The position numbers and the translations under genes are program-made. Below are positions 23,396-34,049 of a stretch of 64,000 bases of DNA, in pieces. Within the stretch, counting starts at the first letter, position 1. The number at the start of each line of letters is the position of its first letter. The stretch spans positions 34,369,994 through 34,433,993 of the forward strand of contig NC_092322.1 in NCBI RefSeq assembly GCF_036785885.1, in the 5' to 3' direction. The notes beneath the pieces are model-generated. The model was not told the DNA's origin and made no database searches. It worked only from the letters and a program-made list of their open reading frames with translations. This stretch comes from Coffea arabica. Lineage: Eukaryota; Streptophyta; Magnoliopsida; Gentianales; Rubiaceae.

Positions 23396-23639
23396 CTCCT
23401 ATAGCATTATAAGCATTATAAATTTTGTATTGTTATTCTAAATAATATTTTAAATAATACACTATCCAAACAAACCCGATCCTTTCCTTTTTCCTGCCTA
23501 CGTATATAGGATATTTTAAGAAGTGAACATCCTCCTTAGTAGCAAGGTTAGAATAGGTAGATGTTATAGACGATAAATCGGTTTTATTTTATATACCTCT
23601 TACTTTATACTTTATCAGAGTATATATGTATTTTTCTCT
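23396..23639. other. Short AT-rich spacer
   Basis: No gene. A short duplication (TATAGCATTATAA, ATTGTTA-TC) sits at the NUPT junction, 23375-23440. Confidence 0.4.
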
Positions 23640-23976
23640 AATAATAACCACCAAAGCAACAAAATTTTTCCATTTTGTCGTTCCTAGCTAGATTTTGAGG
23701 CAAATATGGGGAATACGACATTTGAATGACTAGGTAAGAATGTGCTAAAAAAGACACATCTTTATAAACTCATCAAAAGCTAAACAATCGAAATGATTTG
23801 GTGTCTATAAAGTTATTCAAGAAACTACTAACTAAAGAGAAATGAAGTATAGTGGGTTCTACCCAAAAAGTTCGATAATCAAGGGTGAGCTTTGTATGAC
23901 GAAAATTCTTTGCAAGATTAGCTAGATACAAAAAGTATTGTTGGTCTGCATCAACTTTGAGCAACTAGACTAGTTC

Positions 23977-26355
23977 TTACACACTTTCTTGATGAAGTAG
24001 AATGCCAACTACCTGTCTCATTGCAGGTCTTGCATCTATGTCCTCCTCTGTGCACTTCAAAGCCACTTTAACCAGGATTTTCATCCCTTCGATGTCAAAC
24101 TCTCCGTTCATGGCAGGGTCTACAATTTCCATGATTGGTGTTGGTGATTCTCTTCCATCAGCTTCCTGCATTTTCTCCCTCACCCAACTAACAAGTCTCC
24201 TTGGCTCTACTGAATTGCTGTCATCATTTATATTTCCACCTGAGGGGTTTCTTCCAGTTATCAATTCGAGCAGAACAATTCCATAACTATAAACATCAAC
24301 TTTGGAAGTTATGGGCAGATTGAAAATCCACTCTGGTGCCATATACCCTCTAGTTCCCCTTATTCTGGAGAAGCTTGAAGTGTTGATGCCACTTCTGGTC
24401 AATAGCTTAGAAAGCCCAAAATCTGCTACCTTTGGCTGATAATTGGTGTCCAAAAGTATGTTGTGAGGCTTCACATCACAGTGCAAAACCCACTCTAAGC
24501 ACTCCTCATGCAAATAAGCAAGTCCTCTGGCTGTACCTAGAGCAATTTCATATCTTTTTCTCCAATCAAGTTTATTGGAGTACAGGTTATTTGCAAGAGT
24601 CCCGTTCTCCATATATTCATACACCAAAAGTCTATGCTTCCCTTCTGCACAATATCCCCACATTTCTATCAAGTTCATGTGATTCAGCCTGCCTATTGTG
24701 CTTATCTCCGCAAGGAACTCAGCTTCTCCCTGTATGGCTTCCTTGAGATACTTGATTGCAGCGACTCGATTATCTGACAGGACACCTCCATATACAATGC
24801 CTCCCCCTCCTCTTCCAATTTCTTCAATGAAATTTCGTGATGCCTTCTTAAGCTCAGCATAACTGTATTTTCTAAATCCAGTTGCAACCTGCAAGTAACC
24901 TTCCATTCTTGAATTGGAGCGCTTTCGAGTTTTGAACAAGTAAGCAAGTGCACAGATGATCTCGAAAGACCCTACTCCCAAAGTACTCCATAGATAAGAC
25001 TTCATCCAATTTTGTTTCTTTCTTTCATACGTCCTGTCTAAGGGTATGACAACACTAGCGCACTGCAAATTGAAATCTTGGTTGGGATTTTCAACTGTGG
25101 CTAGTTCAACTTTGGGCAATCTTATGAACATTGGATCTGGAAAATTTAGTGAACGGTATCCATTGAATAAAATAGTCTTTGCGTAACAATCATAGCAGCC
25201 AAAGTCTAAGTTGAATTTGTATTGAACACCTTTACACTCGCAATATTTTAAACACTCACTTTTACATGCCTCAAAGGAGATGTTAGGAAAGTAGGCAAGA
25301 TCAAAACCATAAAATTCCACATGAAGGAGTTGGAGGAAACCTGAAGCACTTTCATCATTGCATGAGAGCTGGAAATCTGGTTCACACCCATAAGTCCAAT
25401 CCGTTTGATTTTTCATTTTGTAACCAGGAAGACAAGTGCATCTTCTGCCAATCTCAGGATCATTGATGCATAAACTATTGGAGCCACAAATCCCATGGAT
25501 CCTGCACGGTTCAGAACTGTGTTGCCATGTAACTTCCCAACTTTGACTCTGCTTATCTAGGCTGTAAACTCGAAGGTCTCCATCAACGTCAAGAACCATT
25601 CTTCTCTGAGGTCCAACACCACAATCACTGGTGTTAAATTGGAACAGATCCGATGACTGGAAATAGCCTGATGAATCTAAAACTGCGATCTTGCTACTGT
25701 TAGAAGCGGTCCTCCCTGCACTCCCAATAGTTATCCAAGTGTTTGGCCAGTAGACACTAGTTATTTCAGGACCTTCATATCTAAGACGAAGAATACCATC
25801 TCCATCAAAGTATAACTTATAAAAGCCAGAAGAGTGATTGGTTTTGCTTCTGGAAGAGACAAGAATAGTGTCTCTTGTGAATAATTGCACAGGAAGGAGT
25901 GTGTCAGTCGGAAAATCAAAACTTCGCCAAAGATTTTCGCCCTCAAAAGTACTTAAAACAAGATTACCATTTTCCTGAAGTTCCAACTGTAACGACGAAT
26001 TTGATCTTGTATTGCTTTTCCAGACAGCAAGCTGCCCTGCATCTGTCAACAAAAGATTGCCAGAATCTTGCAGGAAAAACTTAGTTTGCTTTCCATTTAC
26101 GGGCTGGTCTCGATTGGCCATCCAAACTGTGGTGTAGGTACCATCATATGCATCTGTGTACCATATAGAGAAGCAATAAGCATTTCCACCAACGCTGAAA
26201 AAGCCAGCCGTGAAAGTGGGATGTGGGCTTGAAATTAAAGCATCTTGAGTAGACAGGGATGAACCCTTTGTTAAACTAGTATAAGTTTTGGGGTATGACA
26301 GCAGCGGCAATGAAAGGGCCAAACAAGAAAGGAGAACTAGAATTAAGACAGCCAT
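23977..26355 (-). CDS. G-type lectin receptor-like serine/threonine kinase, copy 1 (792 aa)
   Basis: A single-exon gene for a plasma-membrane receptor kinase of the ZmPK1-like/SD family. Order: signal peptide (1-20), bulb-type lectin domain (about 25-150), S-locus-glycoprotein-like region, EGF-like Cys cluster (284-324), PAN/apple-like domain (330-420), transmembrane helix (about 453-474), kinase (507-790). Kinase motifs are complete: GRGGGG loop, Lys535, HCDVKPHN with Asp627, DFG (645-647), APE (673-675). HCD instead of HRD makes it a non-RD kinase, a type common among immune receptors. I take the start at 26355, not the in-frame Met at 26457, because copy 2 starts there and a signal peptide then begins the protein. 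Ligand unknown. It looks functional. Confidence 0.92.
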   Translation of the reverse strand: MAVLILVLLSCLALSLPLLSYPKTYTSLTKGSSLSTQDALISSPHPTFTAGFFSVGGNAYCFSIWYTDAYDGTYTTVWMANRDQPVNGKQTKFFLQDSGNLLLTDAGQLAVWKSNTRSNSSLQLELQENGNLVLSTFEGENLWRSFDFPTDTLLPVQLFTRDTILVSSRSKTNHSSGFYKLYFDGDGILRLRYEGPEITSVYWPNTWITIGSAGRTASNSSKIAVLDSSGYFQSSDLFQFNTSDCGVGPQRRMVLDVDGDLRVYSLDKQSQSWEVTWQHSSEPCRIHGICGSNSLCINDPEIGRRCTCLPGYKMKNQTDWTYGCEPDFQLSCNDESASGFLQLLHVEFYGFDLAYFPNISFEACKSECLKYCECKGVQYKFNLDFGCYDCYAKTILFNGYRSLNFPDPMFIRLPKVELATVENPNQDFNLQCASVVIPLDRTYERKKQNWMKSYLWSTLGVGSFEIICALAYLFKTRKRSNSRMEGYLQVATGFRKYSYAELKKASRNFIEEIGRGGGGIVYGGVLSDNRVAAIKYLKEAIQGEAEFLAEISTIGRLNHMNLIEMWGYCAEGKHRLLVYEYMENGTLANNLYSNKLDWRKRYEIALGTARGLAYLHEECLEWVLHCDVKPHNILLDTNYQPKVADFGLSKLLTRSGINTSSFSRIRGTRGYMAPEWIFNLPITSKVDVYSYGIVLLELITGRNPSGGNINDDSNSVEPRRLVSWVREKMQEADGRESPTPIMEIVDPAMNGEFDIEGMKILVKVALKCTEEDIDARPAMRQVVGILLHQESV

Positions 26356-26502
26356 GGCATCAATATCTCCAATTAATCCTCCTGTTGAATTGGCTCTAAC
26401 ATAATTTATAGGTAGGTGTGCAATTGGCAAGTAGAAAGTCATCCTTTGAATGAGCATATAACCTCATAACTGGAAACACTGAATTTGGAGTCCTCTGTAT
26501 AT

Positions 26503-26570
26503 TGCAGCAGCCTGATGTGATCTTGATTTATATATTTGCAGCAGCCAGAAGTGATCTTGATTTATATATT
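26503..26570 (-). promoter_or_regulatory. Tandem 34-bp repeat with two TATA-like boxes, upstream of receptor kinase 1
   Basis: Units 26503-26536 and 26537-26570 differ at two bases. Each holds TATATAAA on the minus strand (26527-26534 and 26561-26568), 172-206 bp before the ATG, a fitting distance for a core promoter. The copy 2 promoter has one diverged unit without a good TATA box. A W-box-like TTGACC (minus, 26607-26613) lies further upstream and is conserved in copy 2. Confidence 0.6.
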
Positions 26571-26855
26571 TGGGACCGCCAGGTTGATGTGCACATATCC
26601 CTTAATGGGTCAAACTCAGCATGAATTGTACATTTTGTTTACTTCGAATAAGAAAATGTCAAAATGTTGCTTATGGTGCTAATTTTTGGAATTTGCTTAT
26701 GGTGCTAATTTTAAGCTCAATTTGTGCACACAATTTCAACTTAGGGATCCAACAACTGGCCAGTAGGTAGTCCAATCAAGCAGGAAAATGATTTTTGACT
26801 TGCCTTTTTGTGTGTGTGTTCAAGGTAGGTAAGTTATTAATAATTGGTGATATCC

Positions 26856-27395
26856 TAACAATACAAAGGTGCAAATAGGTTGGATGAACAGTGAATTCGT
26901 CCCCTATCAACACTATTAGTGTGTGGATTCTTTGGTCATTTCACATGGATTTTATGCTAATGGGTTGCTATAATTGCACATATTTTGTGGCTGCAATTCG
27001 TTTGTGCCTTTGTTTCTGACGATGCTACCCTTGGATTTCACTTTTAACCCTGATGGAGTAATTAGCCAAAAAGAAATAGAGTTGGCTTTACGGTCTTTTG
27101 GTTCGGTCCAGCTCTGTCAGACGCCTACTGTATTATGACATGGTCAGCTTCCAATTTAGCAGTGCGGTTGGCGGTTGGCGGAGCGGTGGAGTTTTGTACT
27201 GCTGCCTGTTCTTTTCATGCGTGTGATGAATTGGAGCACCTCATCAAACGGTCAGATCAATGAGTATAAACAACATTCATGCTCATGTAAATTAGGGAAC
27301 TTTTTTTTTCTGAACACGATAAATTCTAAGGGGAAGAGATGGACTCAAGGTGGTCAATGGAGAAGTCGAAGGAGATTGAACCGCCACCGAACTAA
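26856..27395. other. Intergenic, no gene seen
   Basis: Mixed-composition sequence upstream of receptor kinase 1 and left of the PIF-like MITE. Nothing recognisable. Confidence 0.4.
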
Positions 27396-28207
27396 GGGTC
27401 CGTTTGTTTCGAGTGAAAATATTTTCCAGAAAAATATTTTCCTAATTTCCCGTGTTTGGTTGCACAAAAGTTACTGAAAATATATTCCTATGTAAAATAT
27501 TTTCACTCATCTTATGGAAAACAACTTTCCTTCCAAACTTACTGAAGTTGTTTTCCGAAATGCATGCATCCCACCTGTAGTATATTTCAAACTTACTGAA
27601 AACATCTTGTAGTTTGTTCTTTTTTTTTTTAGTATAAACAGGAGGATTCGAACCCAAAACCTCTTCCTTACACTCCCTCCCCCGTACCACCCAACCCAAC
27701 CCTCCCCCTAGTATATTCAAAAAAAAAAAAAAAAAAAAAAAAACCTCATCCTGCTCATCCTATGCTAATAATTAATTATGTATAATAGGGACATTCTTTT
27801 CTAGAGAAACTTTCAACAGTGAGAGTGCAAGATATATGTCACAATAAGCATTGCATGTGATTGATATTTGACACTAAATGGCCAGCAATTTGTTTATTGC
27901 TTAAGGAGATATTTTTTATTCATATATACATTTCTCTAAGATTTTTTAAAGTTAAACAATGAGATAAATTTTTTTATTTTGCATGGGGAAGAAGTATGTA
28001 GTTATAATGTATAGAAAGTAAAGATAGAGATAAAAGTGAAAATATTTCAAAAGTTAAACAAACACCAGAAAAATAAAGTAAGAAAATATTTTCAATAAAC
28101 TAACCAAACACCTGAAAATGATGAAAGGGAAATGATTTTCATGGAAAATTACTTTCACGGAAAATATTTTCCTTGAGAAAATATTTTACTTCCAACCAAA
28201 CAGACCC
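27396..28207. mobile_element. PIF/Harbinger-like MITE, about 0.8 kb
   Basis: The ends are inverted: GGGTCCGTTTGTTTCGAGTG at the left and, read on the minus strand from 28207, GGGTCTGTTTGGTTGGAAGT. Both are followed by GAAAATATTTTCC. The flanking trinucleotide is TAA on both sides, as expected for PIF/Harbinger. A SINE-like unit and an A-run sit inside and account for its length. No transposase. Confidence 0.7.
27619..27711 (-). mobile_element. tRNA-derived SINE, nested in the MITE
   Basis: Minus strand: G-rich head, B-box-like GGTTCGAATCC (27644-27654), GTTTATACT, then a poly-A tail (T-run on plus, 27619-27630). It matches the unit at 46758-46855. A 24-28 base A-run follows at 27719-27744. 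I could not define a clean TSD. Confidence 0.6.
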
Positions 28208-28329
28208 TAAATGGGTGTCTTTGAACCCACTGGTAAAATTTTAAGGAAACCTTAGATAAGAATGTAAGTCAAGCGATTCAATTCTTTGACCTACACCCAA
28301 GGAGAGTTTTAAAGTTCTCCAAGATGGCC
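28208..28329. other. Short spacer before the copia LTR
   Basis: No feature seen. It is the left flank of the copia insertion, ending AAGATGGCC. Confidence 0.4.
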
Positions 28330-28594
28330 TGTTAGAAATAATTTGAATTTTTTAGATTTCTCATAGAAGTGTCTTATGGTGTTCTAAGGGACTAGGTTCA
28401 TTGTTATGTTATTTGAGTGTATGAAGTTTAAGAGTCATTGTTGGAATATTTAGTAGCTCTCATGAATGTACGAAGTCTAAGAGTCATACAATGGGCTTAA
28501 GAAAACACTTATGCATGATTAAATACCCCTTGTAATTGTCAAATTTTAATAAGAGAAGGAAAAGTGAGTTATGATAAATCCTCTCCTCCCAACA
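28330..28594 (+). repeat. 5' LTR of a copia element (265 bp)
   Basis: Begins TGTTAGAAAT and ends CTCCCAACA, three bases before the primer binding site. No matching 3' LTR is found after the element's coding region. Confidence 0.85.
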
Positions 28595-28597
28595 AAG

Positions 28598-28609
28598 TGG
28601 TATCAGAGC
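28598..28609 (+). other. Primer binding site, copia element
   Basis: TGGTATCAGAGC, complementary to initiator tRNA-Met, directly after the LTR. Confidence 0.92.
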
Positions 28610-28666
28610 TTGGCTCCAAAGTGTGAGAAAAATATAAGAGGGAGAGTGAATTACTGAAAGAAAGAA

Positions 28667-31600
28667 ATGGCAAATAGTGGAAGTTCTTATCTTCAAGTTC
28701 CTCAACTTACAAAAGAAAATTATAAAAGATGGTGTATTCATATGAAGGCTTTGCTTGGCTCAAAAGATGTATGGGACAGTGTAGAAAATGGCTATGAGGA
28801 GGTAACAAATATAGATGAGTTGTCACAAAATGAAAGAGCTGCTTTGTCAAAGGCAAAAAAGAAGGATCAATTAGCACTCACACTCATCCATCAGGCTTTG
28901 GATGGTTCTATGTTTGACAAGGTGGCTGATGCAACCACATCAAGAGGAGCTTGGGCGATATTTAAAACTGTTTTCCAAGGAGTTGACAAAGTTAAGAAGG
29001 CGAGGCTTCAATCCCGACGTGGTGAGTTTAAAGCTTTGAAGATGAAGCAGTCCGAGTTAATTTCAGATTATTGTACAAGGGTGAAAACTATTGTGAACCA
29101 AATGAAGAGATGTGGAGAAAAGATAGAAGAGATGTTCGTGTGATTGAGAAGATTCTCCGGTCATTAATTCCCAAATTTGATTATGTGGTGCGTGCCATTG
29201 AAGAGTCAAAAGATCTAGACTCAATGACCATTGGAGAATTAGAGGGCTCCCTACAAGCTCATGAAGAAAGGATCAAATGAAGAATTGAAGAGCCTTTGGA
29301 GCAAGTTCTAAAAGCCAAAGCATCTTTGAAGCATGACGAAGAAAAGAGCCAAAGAGGACGTGGCAGAGGAAGAGGACGCGGTCGTGGCCGAGGAGGACGA
29401 GAATATGGTGACAACAAAATTAATGAGGAGAAAAGCTACCAATCATTTAGAGGTCATGGAAGAGCAAGAGGAAGAGGATGTGGTGACTATCGTAACACGA
29501 ATGAAAGGAGGTATGATAAATCTAAAATTGAGTGTTACAACTGTCATAAACTTGGCCATTTTGCTTGGGAATGTTATGATGCAGCAAATGTAGAAGAGAA
29601 AGCTAATCTTTTTGAAGACAAGCAACAAACTGAAGAGTTAGCTTTGTTGTTGGCACTCATGGAGGAAGATAGCGATGCTTATAGTTTGTGGTATTTGGAT
29701 AATGGAGCAAGCAATCACATGTGGCTATAAAGAAAAATTCGTGGAGCTTAATGAGAAGGTGAATGGCTAAGTGACTTTTGGAGATTCATCAAGAATCCAA
29801 ATTGAAGGGAAAGGTACGATTCTAATCTTTGTCAAAGATGGAAGCCATAAGCTGATTCATGATGTTTATTATATTCTCAAATTAAAAAGTAATATTTTGA
29901 GTTTGGGACAACTTCTTGAAAATGGATATGAGATTCATATGAAAGATAGATTTCTTTGGCTTAGAGATCAATATGCTAATCTGGTTGCTAAAGTACTTGT
30001 GTCACAGAATAGAATGTTTGTTTTGAATCTCAAGACAGTTGAAGCAAAATGCTTGAAGGCTAATGTTCAAGATGAAGAATGGCGCTTGCATATGAGATTT
30101 GGCCATCTGAATTTTGGAGCACTAAAGGTTATGGTGAATGGTCTGCCTTCTATCAACCATCCTAATCAACTGTGTGAAGCATGTCTTCTTGGGAAACATG
30201 CTAGGAAAAGTTTTCCAAACGAACTCACTTCAAAGACAACTACACCGCTGCAACTTGTTCATGCTGATGTCTGTGGGCCTATCAATCCACCTTCACTTAG
30301 TAAAAGTAGATATTTCTTGCTTTTCATTGATGATTTTAGTAGAAAGACTTGGGTTTATTTTCTAAAGCAAAAATCGGAAGTTTTTGTTGCTTTTAAAAAT
30401 TTCAAAACACTTGTTGAGAAGGAAAGTGGTTATGCAATTAAGGCTTTAAGGTCCGATAGAGGAGGCGAATTTATTTCCAAAGAGTTCAATGTTTCTCGTG
30501 AAACTCATGGAATTCACCGTCCTTTAACAGTCCTGAGATCGCCACAACAAAACGGAGTAGCGGAAAGGAAAAATAGAACCATTCTTAACATGGCAAGATC
30601 TATGTTGAAAGCTAAAAATATGCCCAAAGAATTCTGGGCCGAAGCTGTTTCATGTGCAGTTTATTTATCCAATCGTTCACCAACAAGAAATGTCAAAGAC
30701 CAAACCCCTCAAGAAGCATGGAGTGGAAGAAAGCCAAGTGCTAATCATTTGCAAGTTTTTGGGAGCATTGCATATGGTCATGTGCCACAACAAGAGCGAT
30801 TCAAGCTAGATGATCGAAGTATCAAGTATGTCTTTATTCGCTATGATTCAAATTCCAAAATTACAAGTTGTACAACCCAAGCAATGGAAAAGTGATGGTA
30901 AGTCGAGATGTTGAGTTTGATGAAGAAGCAGTCTGGAATTGGGAGGCTCAAGTAGATAAAGCCTATAATTTCTTTCCATATTTTAAAGAAGAAAAGGAGG
31001 AGACAATTGCACCCATGAGTTCTTCATCCTCATCTACTCCTCCTAATTCACCTACCTCTCATTCTAATGGTGAAAGTTCAAATGAAAGACCACCAAAAAT
31101 GAGAGATATAGGTGAGATTTATGAAAGAGCTAGAGAAGTTACTCCTGATAATAATAATTTGTTTGTCTTCTTGCAGATAGTGAGCCATTAAATTCTGAAG
31201 AAGCTGTGAAAGACATAAAGTGGAAACAAGCCATGGATGGGGAGATTAATGCAATAAAGAAGAACAACACTTGGGAGCTAGCAACTCTTGCCAAGGGTCA
31301 TGAAGCTATTGGAGTTAAATGGATATACAAGGTGAAGAAGAATGCTAATGGAGAAGTGGAAAGATACAAGGCAAGACTTGTTACTAAAGGCTACAAGCAA
31401 AAGCATAGGGTTGATTACAAAGAGGTCTATGCACCCATAGCTCACATGGAAACAATTCGATTTCTCATCTCATTGGCAGCTCAAATGAAGTGGAAACTTT
31501 TTCAACTTGATGTGAAGTCAGCTTTCTTAAATGGCTATCTAGAAGAAGCGGTTTATATTGAGCAACCACCGGAATATATGATTGCAGGGCATGAATATAA

Positions 31601-32239
31601 AGTTTTGAAATTGAAAAAAGCGTTATATGAGTTAAAACAAGTCCTAAGGGCATGGAACAGTCGGATTGATGAATATTTTCAAAATCATGGCTTTGTTCGT
31701 TGCTTTAATGAGCATACTCTTTACGTTAAAACTCATCATAATGATATTTTAATTGTTTGTCTTTATGTGGATGATCTTGTATACACTGGAAACAACCCAA
31801 GTTGGTTTGAAGAGTTCAAGAAGGCTATTTCACTTGAATTTGAGATGACTGACATAGGGCTCTTGACATATTATTTGGGCCTAGAAGTGAAGCAAATGGA
31901 GGAGGCATGTTTATATCTCAAAAGAGTTATGTGAAGAAAGTATTGGAAAAATTCGGAATGCTTGGCTGTAATTCTGTGAACACGCCAATGGAAATTGGAG
32001 CAAAATTGTCGAAGTTTGATAAAGGAAGAAAGGAAGATCCCACTCTTTTCAAAAGTCTTGTGGGAAGTTTGAGATACGTGATTGTTACAAGGCCCGATAT
32101 TCTTTGTGCAATTGGAGTAGTAAGTCGTTTTATGGAAACTCCTGCTTCCATTCACATGAAAGTTGCAAAAAGAATTCTTCGCTACCTAAGAAGTACAATT
32201 GACTTTGGCCTATTATTCTCAGAGTTTTCACAGAATTAG
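28667..32239 (+). pseudogene. Copia gag-pol, frameshifted and truncated in RNase H
   Basis: Gag starts at 28667 and ends with an RGRGR-rich basic stretch and CX2CX4HX4C knuckle (CYNCHKLGHFAWEC). Protease follows (YLDNGASNHM; Asn in place of the usual Ser or Thr). Integrase (29771-30895) has HADVCGP, RSDRGGEF and NGVAERKN. RT (31206-31934) has FQLDVKSAFLNG and YVDDL. RNase H begins but ends near 32217. Breaks: frameshifts near 29140, 29725, 30880, 31185 and 31910, and in-frame stops at 29278-29280 and 29768-29770. The organisation gag-PR-IN-RT-RH is standard copia. The 3' end, polypurine tract and 3' LTR are lost. Confidence 0.88.
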
Positions 32240-32985
32240 GGGCTTGGCTCAAGCTCCTAAGATCTAGTACAATATACATTTCTTTTTCTTTTTTTTTTTC
32301 TATTTAGTAGGTACGAGATACATTCATCTCTCACTATTATCTTTCTTTCCTTATATTTCTTTTTGTTGGGGAAATTTTTGCCATCAATTCTTTGATTGCG
32401 TGATGAATTTTTTGTTTCCCTTTGACAATTTTGCTTCTCAGATCCTACAGAATATTATACATTTGTTACTTGGTTTGATCAAAATTTAGAATCTTTCATT
32501 CCACATGTACATATAATGAATATTGGAATTCGGTTTTGCATGTTTGAGTTTGGCTTTGATTACTTTCGTAATCTTAAATGCCAAGTGCAATTGGAGTTTA
32601 TCAATTGGGTTTTTCATTGGGTAATCATTTGATCTCACCCCTGTATTCGAGTTTTAGCTGTTGTTAGAAGTATGATTTACAGCTAATTCTTTTTAAAGTT
32701 TTAATTTTTACTGAGATTTTGATAATTTTACTCTAATGTGTGAGCAGATAGAATGCTGGAATCCTTTTGCCTGCAAGATTAATGAAACAGTTATAACTAC
32801 CTAGGTGATGCTCTGACATCATTGTTTAGATTATTTTAGATGGAATGTCTGGTCAAGCTTTCTTTTCAATGGTTTTCTACAAGCTTAACAATTAGTGTGA
32901 CAAAAAATGACACTATTGGAATCCTTAAGATTACTAGTTAACTTGTGCCTCGTGCGACGTGCGAGGTTGCCCGGATTTGGTGTTC
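32240..32985. other. Intergenic, no gene seen
   Basis: AT-rich sequence to the right of the broken copia element. Nothing recognisable beyond a T-run near 32290. Confidence 0.4.
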
Positions 32986-33668
32986 AAATCATTGCTTTAA
33001 AAGGCATTTCTGCAGCGAGTTTCGGGTGAGGCCCAAATGCCTTGAGGTGTTTGAATGGGGCATAAGTATTGTTGGGCGTTCACCTCATAGTATGAGGCGG
33101 ACGCCTGGGTATTTAGGGCGTTGGATGTTTGGAGCGTTCGGAGCATTTTTGTATTGTTTTTCTTTCTTTTAAAAAATTTTTGAACTTTAATTTTACTATT
33201 TTATCTTTCTTATTTTTGTTTCATGTCCTTATTATTATTTAGTAATTTCAAAAAATGATTCCATTTATTTTCTCTTTGGATATAGTTTGCGAGAAATACA
33301 AAATAAAAGCATCCATGACTTTGTTTCCTATTTTTTTTCTTTTCTTTGATTCCAAAGTATAGCTATGTTTTATTAACATGACTCTAGATAACTAATGTAT
33401 GAGTTAAGACTTAAGAGTTATGTCGTGATTTTACTTGTTAAACAACAATAATTTTTTTAATTTTATCAATTTTTAAATTTTTATTAATAACATATATACA
33501 CAAATATATGCATGAATATTATAATTTTATAGTATAATTTTATATTTTATTTTTTTATATATTTAAAAAATCAAATTTTGTGAGACTTACGCCCTACGTC
33601 TCGAGGCTTTCATAGTATTTGGGTGAACATAAAACACCCTCCCCAACACCCTCGCCTTTTCAAAGATT
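32986..33668. mobile_element. Possible non-autonomous DNA element with imperfect inverted ends
   Basis: The left end (ATTGCTTTAAAAGGC) and the inverted right end (ATCTTTGAAAAGGCG) are similar. Both are followed by GC-rich GAGG/GGTG-type sequence, while the middle is very AT-rich. No transposase or clear TSD. Confidence 0.35.
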
Positions 33669-34049
33669 GGTTCAGATATCTAATGCTACTAATATGATAT
33701 CGAATATGATAATACAAACTATCAATTTTAGCTTGGAACTACGAAATGGGAGATTATGAAAGCCGATGTAAAAATGGAAACTGCAGAAGAAAGAATAACA
33801 GGTACAGTAACCAAGAAAGGCACAAATAAGGGCAGAACTAACCAATGGCAGAAAATCGAAACTTGGTCCAGTGGAAGCACAGTGAGAAGTACGTTATAAT
33901 TGAGAAGTATTTTATACTTTTAGCTACATGTGAAGGACCATTTGACTTAATTCAACATGATGAAAATACATCAATTACCAAGTATATGAGAAGAAAATAC
34001 ATCCATTACCAAAAAACAGAAGTAAATACCTGGAAAAAGTTAAAAAAAA
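33669..34049. other. Intergenic, no gene seen
   Basis: A-rich sequence before the LINE. Short ORFs here show no recognisable domain. Confidence 0.35.

Larger units (their letters stand above)
23640..26855 (-). repeat. Duplicated block A (receptor kinase 1 with flanks)
   Basis: This block matches 49155-52390 in the same orientation. Similarity covers the 3' flank (AGATTTTGAG.CAAATATGGG), the whole coding sequence, the 5' flank (GTTGAATTGGCTCTAACAT) and ends near AATTGGTGATATC at 26855. Outside these limits the two regions are unrelated. Confidence 0.8.

Noticed and set aside
26356..26457. N-terminal extension of receptor kinase 1 to an upstream Met
   Set aside because: It would bury the signal peptide, and copy 2 lacks the extension.
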